A DNA stretch of 64,000 nt, from NCBI GenBank assembly GCA_947493215.1, contig CANLQE010000001.1, positions 124,001 to 188,000 on the forward strand. The letters run 5' to 3'. The DNA is from an uncultured Sphingomonadaceae bacterium (lineage in GTDB: Bacteria; Pseudomonadota; Alphaproteobacteria; Sphingomonadales; Sphingomonadaceae). Positions 9,412 to 16,482 of this stretch are shown in pieces. The translations under genes and the position numbers were made by a program. The stretch's first letter is position 1; every line of letters starts with the position of its first letter. A model generated the notes under the pieces. It was not told where the DNA came from, ran no database searches, and saw only the letters and a program-made list of their open reading frames with translations.

Positions 9412-9954
9412 CTATTGGCCTTCCCGCTTAAACCACATGCGCCCGATCAACCCATCCTTCTTGATGAAGTGATGATAAAATGCAGCACCCACATGAGCGA
9501 CAAGTAGTGCGATCATAACACGGGCGCCAATGCCATGCGGAACGCGCGGTATGAAGTCCTTAAAGTCAGGCAGCGATTCAGGCGATCTGCCGAAAACTAT
9601 TGGACCTGCACCGGAAAGAACCATCATGCCGATGCCGCTCGCCGCCATACCCAAAATGACGATATAAAAAAGCAGATGCACAAGCCTGGAAGCGCGATCC
9701 TGCCAAACAGCCATCTCGACTGGAGCAGGCTTCTTGTCTGCCCAAAACCACCAACCGATACGCGCCAAAGTCAGCAAAAGGATCGTGATCCCAATAGGAA
9801 TGTGAACGCGTAAAATTGCGGCCTTGGCAGCCGCATCTTCGGCTCCGTCCGCCCTGAACCCAGATCCAATCAGAACCAGAATGAACAATGCGCTGAGCCA
9901 GTGGATGGTTATCGCAACTGTGCCGTATCGATCAGTTGAACTTTTTGCTGTCAT
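9412..9954 (-). CDS. Cytochrome b561-family membrane protein
   Basis: About 180 residues with four hydrophobic segments and conserved histidines in the first (ITIHWLSAL) and third/fourth helices (LVHLLFYIVIL, ALLVAHVGAAFYHHF). This is the pattern of bacterial di-haem b561/YodB proteins that pass electrons between quinones and periplasmic acceptors or superoxide. I chose the ATG at 9954 over the upstream GTG (9960) because an AGGAG box sits eight bases before it. Six bases before that box is the stop of the ABM lipoprotein gene, so the genes are co-transcribed. Confidence 0.85.
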   Translation of the reverse strand: MTAKSSTDRYGTVAITIHWLSALFILVLIGSGFRADGAEDAAAKAAILRVHIPIGITILLLTLARIGWWFWADKKPAPVEMAVWQDRASRLVHLLFYIVILGMAASGIGMMVLSGAGPIVFGRSPESLPDFKDFIPRVPHGIGARVMIALLVAHVGAAFYHHFIKKDGLIGRMWFKREGQ

Positions 9955-9965
9955 CGTCACCGCTC

Positions 9966-10430
9966 CTAGTTGCGAATGACGGTATACAGAGCTGGCGCAA
10001 CAGTAACGCCTTCAACAGGTGGGAAGGAGGAATTAGCTCGCATCGCCGCTGTTGCTGTTTTGAAGTCCTCTGCCGTTTCCCACTCAGCTACATTGATCAA
10101 ATGATATTGCGCATCGGGGGACAATGATTTGTGCAATTTGGTCGAAATATAGCCCTTTTGCTGCGACAGAAAATCGCGTCCAGCCTCCCACGCGGTAACT
10201 GCATCGTCCAGCTTACCTTCAGGCACAGTAAACATATTGATCAAAACAACGGGATCTTTGGTAGTCATAACAGCGGCCTCATTTTGGTTGGTTTCTTCAG
10301 CGGTGGTCTCTTGTGCGGCCTGAGTGCAGCCCGAAATCAAAAGTGCAGCAAATACCAGTGCAATCAGCGTTAAGAAGAACGACGTGTTGGAATATTGTCT
10401 CTGGTTACTCAAATTCATCGATCGTATCAT
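9966..10430 (-). CDS. Lipoprotein with ABM-like (antibiotic biosynthesis monooxygenase) domain
   Basis: 154 residues. The signal segment ends in a lipobox-like LLISGC, then a Gln/Glu/Thr/Asn-rich linker, then a ferredoxin-like alpha/beta domain (VVLINMFTVPEGKLDDAVTA ... INVAEWETAEDF) of the ABM type. ABM proteins include cofactor-free quinone-forming monooxygenases and haem-degrading enzymes. An exported lipidated member is less usual. It sits between a MarR regulator and cytochrome b561 with short gaps. An SD (GGAGA) supports the start at 10430. The domain call is from pattern only. Confidence 0.68.
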   Translation of the reverse strand: MIRSMNLSNQRQYSNTSFFLTLIALVFAALLISGCTQAAQETTAEETNQNEAAVMTTKDPVVLINMFTVPEGKLDDAVTAWEAGRDFLSQQKGYISTKLHKSLSPDAQYHLINVAEWETAEDFKTATAAMRANSSFPPVEGVTVAPALYTVIRN

Positions 10431-10454
10431 GTTAGTTCTTCTCCAGTGGTATGG

Positions 10455-10889
10455 TTATTCAATGCGCTCACGTACTGTTTCAATCACTTTCAATGCTTGC
10501 TTTATCTGGCGGCTGCTCAGTCCTTCTGCGAGATTGTTTACCCATTCCGCTTGCACCTCATTGACTTCGGCCATCACCTTTCTGCCAGACTCTGTAAGCG
10601 CGATGAGCGGCGCACGTTTGTGATCGATATTTTCTTCAAATTCGACGAGTCCAAGGCCCTCAAGATCGTTGACAATACGCTGAACCCCCTGTCGAGCTAA
10701 GCCCATGCGCCTGGCAATTTGCGAGACTGTTAAAAGTTCATCTTCAATAGGTCCTAGCACCTGCCATCGAGCACTTGTCAGTCCGAACGGTTTGGTAAGT
10801 TGATTACCACTTGCCAACAAAGCACCATTCAAACGAAACGTTTCCAAAACCAAACTCGTTAATTCTTCTCCTTCAACAGAACGTTGCAT
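10455..10889 (-). CDS. MarR-family transcriptional regulator
   Basis: 144 residues with the winged-helix core of MarR proteins: LTSARWQVLGPI, LTVSQIARRMGLARQGVQRIVNDLEGLGLVE, and a wing with a D-x-K/R-like turn (NIDHKRAPLIALTESG). MarR proteins usually repress their own operon and respond to phenolics, antibiotics or oxidants. It is the first gene of a three-gene set with the ABM lipoprotein and cytochrome b561. A TTACC-N5-GGTAA inverted repeat lies just upstream of its start. Confidence 0.88.
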   Translation of the reverse strand: MQRSVEGEELTSLVLETFRLNGALLASGNQLTKPFGLTSARWQVLGPIEDELLTVSQIARRMGLARQGVQRIVNDLEGLGLVEFEENIDHKRAPLIALTESGRKVMAEVNEVQAEWVNNLAEGLSSRQIKQALKVIETVRERIE

Positions 10890-10898
10890 AGTAGCTAG

Positions 10899-10913
10899 TT
10901 ACCTTTCTGGTAA
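10899..10913. promoter_or_regulatory. Candidate MarR operator
   Basis: Inverted repeat TTACC-N5-GGTAA, 10 bp before the marR start codon, placed where an autorepressor could block transcription or translation. The half-sites are only five bases, so this is a tentative call. Confidence 0.4.
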
Positions 10914-11053
10914 TATGTTGTCAAATAAATATAATCGGTGAGCAGATCATAAACCCAATTCATCTCGAGTAGTATCCCTACGATTTATGAAACTGGAAAT
11001 TCTAATGTCCGCTTCCGGGATATCGCGGACATTGGAAAGACCAATAACATCCA

Positions 11054-11497
11054 CTAATCCTCCAAAACCAACCGCGGCCCCGGCCCTTTCAACCCAATGC
11101 GGTCCTCCGGATTATAGAGCTGACATTTCTTCAGGCTCAAACAACCGCAACCAATGCACCCATCCAGCCGGTCGCGCGTCCGCTCCAGCTCCGCAATCCG
11201 CGCATCAATCACTTTACGCATCGCTTTGCTAATCCGGGTCCAATCGGCCTGCGTCGGTGTGCGACCATGAGGAAGGTCCGCTAACTGGCGCTCAATCTCT
11301 CCGATGGTGAGCCCCAATTGCTGCGCGATCAGGACGAAGGACAAGCGCCTTATGTCGGACCGCAAGAACCGCCGCTGGCCGCCGCTGGAGCGAAAGGGTT
11401 CGACCAGCCCCTTTTCCTCGTAGAAACGGATGGCCGAGACCGACAGGCCGGTCCGTGCGGCGAGGGCACCGATGGTCAGCGCTTTGGTTTCCGGCAT
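11054..11497 (-). CDS. soxR: Redox-sensitive transcriptional activator SoxR
   Basis: 147 residues, MerR family. The HTH reads LTIGALAARTGLSVSAIRFYEEKGLV with the family R-x-FLRSDIRRLSFV. The C-terminal [2Fe-2S] ligand set C-x2-C-x-C-x5-C is present (CIGCGCLSLKKC), which identifies SoxR specifically. Oxidation or nitrosylation of the cluster activates target promoters. I chose the ATG at 11497 because AAAGGG lies about six bases upstream, whereas the longer reading needs a TTG. It diverges from two VOC genes, and a SoxR box lies between. Confidence 0.94.
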   Translation of the reverse strand: MPETKALTIGALAARTGLSVSAIRFYEEKGLVEPFRSSGGQRRFLRSDIRRLSFVLIAQQLGLTIGEIERQLADLPHGRTPTQADWTRISKAMRKVIDARIAELERTRDRLDGCIGCGCLSLKKCQLYNPEDRIGLKGPGPRLVLED

Positions 11498-11533
11498 GAA
11501 TTTCCCTTTCAAAACAGTCGTGAAAATAATCTC

Positions 11534-11564
11534 TTGATCTCAACTTAGCTTGAGGTTGTACGAA
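11534..11564 (+). promoter_or_regulatory. SoxR-type promoter with 19-bp spacer and SoxR box
   Basis: A -35 like TTGATC (11534-11539) and a -10 like TACGAA (11559-11564) are separated by 19 bp, the overlong spacer typical of MerR-family activated promoters. Inside lies CTCAA-N6-TTGAG (11539-11554, extended 18-mer 11538-11555). It has the same half-sites and spacing as the E. coli soxS box (CCTCAA-N6-TTGAGG). It points toward the VOC genes and could also serve soxR. Confidence 0.75.
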
Positions 11565-11686
11565 TCGCAAGTGAGGACAGAAAGATTACTTTTGTGACTG
11601 GAAATGCCGGGAGAAAAAGCCCGGCGCACCAGTGCCAGAGAAGAGCCATCCAACCTGTCCAGCCGTTTGAACAAGGGATCAAGATT

Positions 11687-12088
11687 GTGAAGTTAAACCA
11701 GGTAACCGTCGGATGTCTCGATTACGACACGTCCGTCCAATTCTACCAGACGCTGGGCCTTGTCCAGATTGTCGATGCTCCGCCCCGCTATGCGCGCTTT
11801 GAAACGGATAACGGAGAGACCTTCTCCATTCACAAGGAGGATCAAGTCCACGAGCCCAGCGGAATGATCTATTTCGAAACCGATACTCTCGACGCCGACG
11901 TCGCAGCTCTGGAGGCCAAGGGCATAGCCTTTGATACACAGCCGACGAATCAAAGCTGGGGCTGGCGCGAGGCGCGTCTGCGCGATCCTGCCGGCAATGC
12001 TTTGTGCCTCTTTTACGGCGGCGACAATCGCCGCTTCCCGCCATGGCGAATTTCAAACAGCAACCAAGGAAAAGGAAATGAAAAATGA
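11687..12088 (+). CDS. VOC (glyoxalase/bleomycin-resistance fold) protein, SoxR-linked
   Basis: 133 residues if started at GTG 11687, which has AAGGG nine bases upstream and matches the start of the conserved domain (VKLNQVTVGCLDYDTSVQFY). The reading frame is open further upstream (to 11594) without recognisable conservation. Paired beta-alpha-beta-beta-beta modules, LRDPAGNALCLF and a C-terminal glutamate/aspartate-poor end place it in the VOC superfamily. The substrate is unknown. It overlaps the next VOC gene by ATGA. A SoxR box upstream implies induction by redox-cycling compounds. Confidence 0.78.
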   Translation: MKLNQVTVGCLDYDTSVQFYQTLGLVQIVDAPPRYARFETDNGETFSIHKEDQVHEPSGMIYFETDTLDADVAALEAKGIAFDTQPTNQSWGWREARLRDPAGNALCLFYGGDNRRFPPWRISNSNQGKGNEK

Positions 12089-12465
12089 AAAATGCAATTC
12101 TGGAACATGTGAACATGACCGTGAGCGACCCGCAGCGGTCCGCCGACCTGATGCGCGACCTTTTTGGGTGGCATATCCGGTGGGAGGGGCCATCAATGTT
12201 GGGTGGCCACACGATCCACGTCGGGACTGATGATCAATATCTCGCGCTCTACACCAACGAAAAGGTGCAAGCCGCCGATCCCCAATTTCGCAAGGGCGAA
12301 CCGATGAACCATGTCGGGATGACCGTCGATAATCTCGACGCCGTCGAAGCCAAAGTCGTCGCGGCTGGGCTGGAACCCTTTGGTCATGAAGACTATGATC
12401 CGGGGCGGAGGTTTTACTTCTTTGACTGGAACGGGATTGAGTTCGAGATTGTCAGCTACGCCTGA
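12085..12465 (+). CDS. VOC-family protein, second of tandem pair
   Basis: 126 residues. It begins ILEHVNMTVSDPQRSADLM and ends DWNGIEFEIVSYA, the normal edges of a one-domain VOC protein. Candidate metal ligands are His (EHVNM), a mid His (MNHVGMTV) and the late Glu (IEFEIV). It overlaps the previous VOC gene by four bases and so should be made with it under the same SoxR-type promoter. It could be a dioxygenase, isomerase or antibiotic-binding protein, and the sequence does not decide. Confidence 0.82.
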   Translation: MKNAILEHVNMTVSDPQRSADLMRDLFGWHIRWEGPSMLGGHTIHVGTDDQYLALYTNEKVQAADPQFRKGEPMNHVGMTVDNLDAVEAKVVAAGLEPFGHEDYDPGRRFYFFDWNGIEFEIVSYA

Positions 12466-12485
12466 TCGGACCGATCTTCCCATCC

Positions 12486-12521
12486 GGGCCGCCAGCGCGT
12501 AACCTTTAACGACGGCGGCCC
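12486..12521 (+). promoter_or_regulatory. GC-rich stem-loop between VOC pair and PNPOx-like gene
   Basis: GGGCCGCC (12486-12493) can pair with GGCGGCCC (12514-12521) across a 20-base loop. No T tract follows, so it is not a standard terminator. It may stabilise the upstream message or weaken readthrough. Confidence 0.35.
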
Positions 12522-12544
12522 GAACCGGGCCATGGAGACAGACC

Positions 12545-13159
12545 ATGCCCTATAAATTTCTCGATATGCTGACCACCGACAGCGTCCGCGACGCCCAGTC
12601 CGAAAATGGTGCCCGTGAACAATGGGCGGATTTTTCCGGTGATCGCCGTTTTGACCAGTTTGATGAACGGGCAGCCGCCTTCATCACCGCTCGCGACAGC
12701 TTCTACATGGCGAGCGTTTCAGAAAATGGCTGGCCCTATGTCCAGCATCGGGGCGGTCCGCCCGGCTTTGTGAAAGTGCTGGATGACAAGACGCTGGGCT
12801 TTGCCGATTTTCGCGGCAACCGGCAATATATCAGCCTCGGTAACGTCAAGGCCGATGATCGGGTGGCGCTATTCATGGTCGACTATCCGCGGCGCAAGCG
12901 GTTGAAGTTGCTTGCTCATATGACGGTTCATTCGCTGGACGCCAATCCTGAGCTTGCCGAACGGATTGTCGACTCCGACTATCTGGGCGAGCCGGAGCGA
13001 TTAATGACTCTATCGCTTGAGTCCTATGACTGGAATTGTCCGCAACATATCGTGCCGCGCTTTACCAAAGAGATGGTCGATCTTGCCGCGAAACCTTTGC
13101 AGGAAGAAATCGCTCGGCTGACAGCGGAAAATGAGGCGCTGCGGGCTAAGCTTGGATAA
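12545..13159 (+). CDS. Pyridoxamine-5'-phosphate-oxidase-like FMN-binding protein
   Basis: 204 residues of the split-beta-barrel flavin-binding fold. Typical parts are FITARDSFYMASVSENGWPYVQHRGGPPGFVKVL, then LGFADFRGNRQYISLGNVKADDRVALFMVDYPRRKRL, the FMN phosphate and dimer region. The C-terminal helix is predicted coiled coil (EEIARLTAENEALRAKL). Relatives are flavin- or F420-dependent reductases and general-stress proteins rather than true PdxH. It follows the SoxR-linked VOC genes on the same strand after 79 bp, with an SD (GGAGA) before its ATG, so co-regulation is possible but unproven. Confidence 0.82.
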   Translation: MPYKFLDMLTTDSVRDAQSENGAREQWADFSGDRRFDQFDERAAAFITARDSFYMASVSENGWPYVQHRGGPPGFVKVLDDKTLGFADFRGNRQYISLGNVKADDRVALFMVDYPRRKRLKLLAHMTVHSLDANPELAERIVDSDYLGEPERLMTLSLESYDWNCPQHIVPRFTKEMVDLAAKPLQEEIARLTAENEALRAKLG

Positions 13160-13216
13160 GCCGTCCCATCGTCACACTGAACCATATTCAGGATAACGAT
13201 GGGACGATGTTTCGTC

Positions 13217-14347
13217 TTATAGGCTTGGGTTCACCAATACCTTCTCGCCGGTTGCTTTTTTCTCATAACCTTTAGCAATCTCGGGATTGATCATGTCGAG
13301 CAGCGAAATCTCGCTTGAATATTCGCTGTTGAAAATACCATTGCGTTCTTCGACGGAATACATCCGCATTTCCATCATGCGTTCCATGCCAACCTTTTCG
13401 AGATGCGGGGTCAACAACCAGCCGCCAACACCCCAATAGAGGCCCAGTCCGCCGCCCAAAATGGTTTCGCCCGTATCGAGCCGGCCATAAATATAGACCT
13501 GTTTGTGTACGGTTGAACCATAAACACTGAACTCCGCGCCGCGTTTAGCAGCGGCCTGTTCCATCGCGGTGAGGATATAGCTAGCCAGCTTACCACCACC
13601 GATTGCATCAAAGCCTAACGTAGCGCCGGTTTCAGCGAGCGCATCAACCAGACTTGGCATAAAGTCATCCTTAGTGCTGTCCAGCACGTGTGTGACGCCG
13701 AGGTCGGTCAGGATTTTCTTCTGCGCATCGGACCGCACGATCGCGACCAATGGGATATTATCCTTCACACATAGTTTCGCGAGCATCTGGCCAAGATTGG
13801 AAGCCGCTGCTGTATGCACTATGCCTTCATGGCCTTCGGCCCGCATGGTGTTGATAAAGCCCTGCGCTGTCATCGGGTTGACGAAAAGCGACGCGCCTTC
13901 CTTGGCCGCTGCGCCTTCAGGAAGCGGGACACACATCATCGCAGGCATGACGCGGTGGGTTCGGTACATTTCACCGCCAACAATCGTCACGGTCTTGCCG
14001 AGCAACGCTTGCGCAGCATCGGATGCACCGGCTGCGACAACCTTGCCTGCGCCTTCATTACCAGCGGCCAGTTTCTTGCCCTTGCGACCAGCAAAAATAC
14101 GCATCATCGCAGGGTCGACATCAGCGACCAGTGCCGGATGGCCGTCGACTGTTTCCGACCGCACGGTGTCCATTTGCGCGGGGCTCAGCAGCAATCCAAG
14201 GTCGGACGGGTTGATCGGCACGGCTTCCATTGCCACGACCACCTCGTGATCCTTGGGCTCTGGCACATCATAAGGCTCGACCGAGAGCACCAGCTTGCCG
14301 TCATCTGTTACCGTGGTGAAAAGTTGCTTTGCATTATCGATGCTCAT
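13217..14347 (-). CDS. MDR-family NAD(P)-dependent dehydrogenase
   Basis: 376 residues. It has a GroES-like N-terminal half (PEPKDHEVVVAMEAVPINPSDLGLLLS) and a Rossmann half with AAASNLGQMLAKLCVKDNIPLVAIVRSD and LGFDAIGGGKLASYIL. The cysteine/histidine zinc ligands of alcohol dehydrogenases are absent, so it fits the zinc-free quinone oxidoreductase/enoyl reductase branch. Last gene of a minus-strand set with a nitronate-monooxygenase-like flavoprotein (31 bp gap) and an aldo-keto reductase. The substrate is unknown. Confidence 0.84.
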   Translation of the reverse strand: MSIDNAKQLFTTVTDDGKLVLSVEPYDVPEPKDHEVVVAMEAVPINPSDLGLLLSPAQMDTVRSETVDGHPALVADVDPAMMRIFAGRKGKKLAAGNEGAGKVVAAGASDAAQALLGKTVTIVGGEMYRTHRVMPAMMCVPLPEGAAAKEGASLFVNPMTAQGFINTMRAEGHEGIVHTAAASNLGQMLAKLCVKDNIPLVAIVRSDAQKKILTDLGVTHVLDSTKDDFMPSLVDALAETGATLGFDAIGGGKLASYILTAMEQAAAKRGAEFSVYGSTVHKQVYIYGRLDTGETILGGGLGLYWGVGGWLLTPHLEKVGMERMMEMRMYSVEERNGIFNSEYSSEISLLDMINPEIAKGYEKKATGEKVLVNPSL

Positions 14348-14378
14348 ATGGAATTTCCTTATCTATTTAGGGTTGGGT

Positions 14379-15314
14379 TCAAAAACTTTTGGATGCGTTC
14401 AGGGCGCTCATACGCTCGGTAATGGTGAAAAACTCGTCCACCGTTTCGTCGATAATCTGTTTGGCAGTTTTTATCTCGTCAATCAAACCGGATGATTGTC
14501 CGGCCAGACCAACAGCGGCCTCCATATCACCGCCAAAATAGACGTCCAATATGCCCTTGAATGTATCGGGCGGCATCAAACCGTCTTCATAGATTTTCGC
14601 GGTGCGCTCTGTCTTCAAAGCGCGGATGCAGGGCGTAGCTTTCTTGTTCAGGACATAGGTGCCGGTTTCCTTGGCATCCAGTATCGCCTGTTTATAGTTA
14701 TGATGCACTGGGCTTTCCGCGCTGGACACAAAACGCGTACCCATCTGGACCGCCTCCGCTCCCAGAGCAAAAGCCGCCGCCATGCCTTTGCCGTCCGCGA
14801 TACCGCCAGCAGCGACCATCGGTATATCGGATTGGCGGCGAATGGCCTGGAGCAGAACAAGGGTCGAGACTTCTTCGGGGTTCTTGAAACCACCACCTTC
14901 TGCGCCTTCGACAACCAGACCATCAATGCCCGCTTCCACGCATTTCATAGCAGCGTCAACTGTGGGAACAGCGTGATAAACCGTAATCCCCGCTTCTTTC
15001 AGGGGGCCAATAAATTTGGCCGGGCTACCGGCTGATGTCGTCACAAATTTTACGCCTGATCCGCAGATATGATCCAATAGCGCGGGATCTTTAAGGAACA
15101 TGATCGGCAGGTTTACGCCAAAGGGCGCGTCGGTCAGATCGCTCATCTTTGCAATTTCCGCCAAGCAATTTTCAGTCTCACCTGATGATGTTTCGATAAC
15201 ACCCAAGCCGCCTGCATTGCATACGGCAGAGGCAAGCTGCGAGCGAGCAATCCAGCCCATCGGCGCCTGCACAATCGGATATTTCGCACCAGTATGTTCA
15301 AGAAAACGGTTCAT
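14379..15314 (-). CDS. Nitronate monooxygenase / NAD(P)H-dependent flavin oxidoreductase family
   Basis: 311-residue TIM barrel with the NMO/2-nitropropane-dioxygenase pattern: YPIVQAPMGWIARSQLASAVCNAGGLGVIE at the N-terminus and the FMN-phosphate site AAGGIADGKGMAAAFALGAEAVQMGTRFV. It uses FMN. Known members oxidise nitronates or act as NADH:quinone reductases, and FabK-type enoyl-ACP reductases share the fold. It lies between an aldo-keto reductase and an MDR dehydrogenase, so a shared catabolic or detoxifying role is likely. Confidence 0.85.
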   Translation of the reverse strand: MNRFLEHTGAKYPIVQAPMGWIARSQLASAVCNAGGLGVIETSSGETENCLAEIAKMSDLTDAPFGVNLPIMFLKDPALLDHICGSGVKFVTTSAGSPAKFIGPLKEAGITVYHAVPTVDAAMKCVEAGIDGLVVEGAEGGGFKNPEEVSTLVLLQAIRRQSDIPMVAAGGIADGKGMAAAFALGAEAVQMGTRFVSSAESPVHHNYKQAILDAKETGTYVLNKKATPCIRALKTERTAKIYEDGLMPPDTFKGILDVYFGGDMEAAVGLAGQSSGLIDEIKTAKQIIDETVDEFFTITERMSALNASKSF

Positions 15315-15359
15315 GGCTTTTAACTTTCTTTGCGTCCTTCGGGGTTTGAAACTGGCCGA

Positions 15360-16379
15360 CTAGCCCATCGGATAGAGAATATCTTTGGTCACCGCATCGA
15401 CGGCTTTCATCACCTCATCACTAAGCACCAATTCGCTCGCAGCGAATATGTCTGCCAATTGATCGGTATGAGTTGCGCCCACAATGGTGGAAGCCACAAA
15501 TTTATGCTGTTTCGACCACGCTGTTGCGAGCGTGACCGGAGCGATGCCCGCTTCATCGGCAATGGCCATAAAGCGTTTGGTCGATGTGATGCTTTTTTCG
15601 TTCACAAAGCGTTCGGCCATTTTAAACTGGCGCTTGCCCTCCATCTCCAGATAGGCCGAGAACCGCGCGCCCTCTGGTTTTGCGCCATCATTATACTTGC
15701 CGGACAACACCCCGCCCGCGAGCGGCGAATAGGGAATAAGACTGACATCTTCTTTCTTGCAAACCTGCGCCAGTTCATCTTCGAAACGGCGGTTGTTCAT
15801 GCTGAAATTATTCTGAATGGTGCAATAGCGGGTAACTCCGAGACGCTCTGATGCTTCCAGCGACTTCATCAAGCCCCAGCTGGTTTCGTTAGAACAGCCA
15901 ATAGCGCGGATTTTACCTGCTCGTATTTGATCGTCGAGCACTTCCATCGTTTCATCGTAGCCAGTGCCATGATCAGGCCAGTGGGTCTGATAAAGGTCAA
16001 TATAGTCTGTCCCCAGCCGCTTGAGACTATCATCCAACGCCTTGACGATATTGTGCCGGTCGAGCGCGGTATTGCCTTGGCGTACAGCGGCTTGAAACCA
16101 ACCTCCGCTGGGCCCGGCCACTTTAGTTGCCAATATAATCGAGTCGCGATCTTTGTCCTTGAGCCAGCGGCCGACAATTTCCTCGGTCCGCCCCGCATAT
16201 TCGAGCTTAGGCGGTACGGGATATATTTCAGCCGTATCGAAGAAATTAATCCCGGCATCGAGCGACTGATCCATGATTTTATGCGACATGGCTTCATCGG
16301 CACCCGTGCCAAAAGTCATGGTCCCCATGCATATATCGGAAACATGCAGGGCGCTCTTACCAAGACGGCGTCGTTTCAT
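15360..16379 (-). CDS. Aldo-keto reductase (Tas/YghZ-like)
   Basis: 339 residues, a complete AKR barrel. Catalytic residues are visible in order: Asp and Tyr in NFFDTAEIYP, Lys in ILATKVAG, His in YQTHWPDHG. The NADPH site is in the C-terminal TIVGATHTDQL region. The sequence fits the Tas-like subgroup that reduces aldehydes and ketones. First gene of the operon, with an SD (GGAGAG) before the ATG and an 18-bp perfect palindrome 26 bp upstream, so probably repressor-controlled. Confidence 0.9.
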   Translation of the reverse strand: MKRRRLGKSALHVSDICMGTMTFGTGADEAMSHKIMDQSLDAGINFFDTAEIYPVPPKLEYAGRTEEIVGRWLKDKDRDSIILATKVAGPSGGWFQAAVRQGNTALDRHNIVKALDDSLKRLGTDYIDLYQTHWPDHGTGYDETMEVLDDQIRAGKIRAIGCSNETSWGLMKSLEASERLGVTRYCTIQNNFSMNNRRFEDELAQVCKKEDVSLIPYSPLAGGVLSGKYNDGAKPEGARFSAYLEMEGKRQFKMAERFVNEKSITSTKRFMAIADEAGIAPVTLATAWSKQHKFVASTIVGATHTDQLADIFAASELVLSDEVMKAVDAVTKDILYPMG

Positions 16380-16404
16380 TCAGGCTCTCCGGGAGGTTTT
16401 TTGA

Positions 16405-16422
16405 TTTAACTATGCAGTTAAA
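16405..16422. promoter_or_regulatory. Perfect palindrome, candidate operator of the aldo-keto reductase operon
   Basis: TTTAACT-ATGC-AGTTAAA, seven-base arms with a four-base centre, 25 bp upstream of the aldo-keto reductase ATG. The size and symmetry fit a TetR- or MarR-type dimer. No regulator gene is adjacent. The closest are marR (10.5 kb) and tetR (54.3 kb). Confidence 0.55.
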
Positions 16423-16482
16423 GATGCCAGAATTACCATAGGTTGCAAGAGGCAATGTAATTAATCTGAGAAGAGACTTGCT

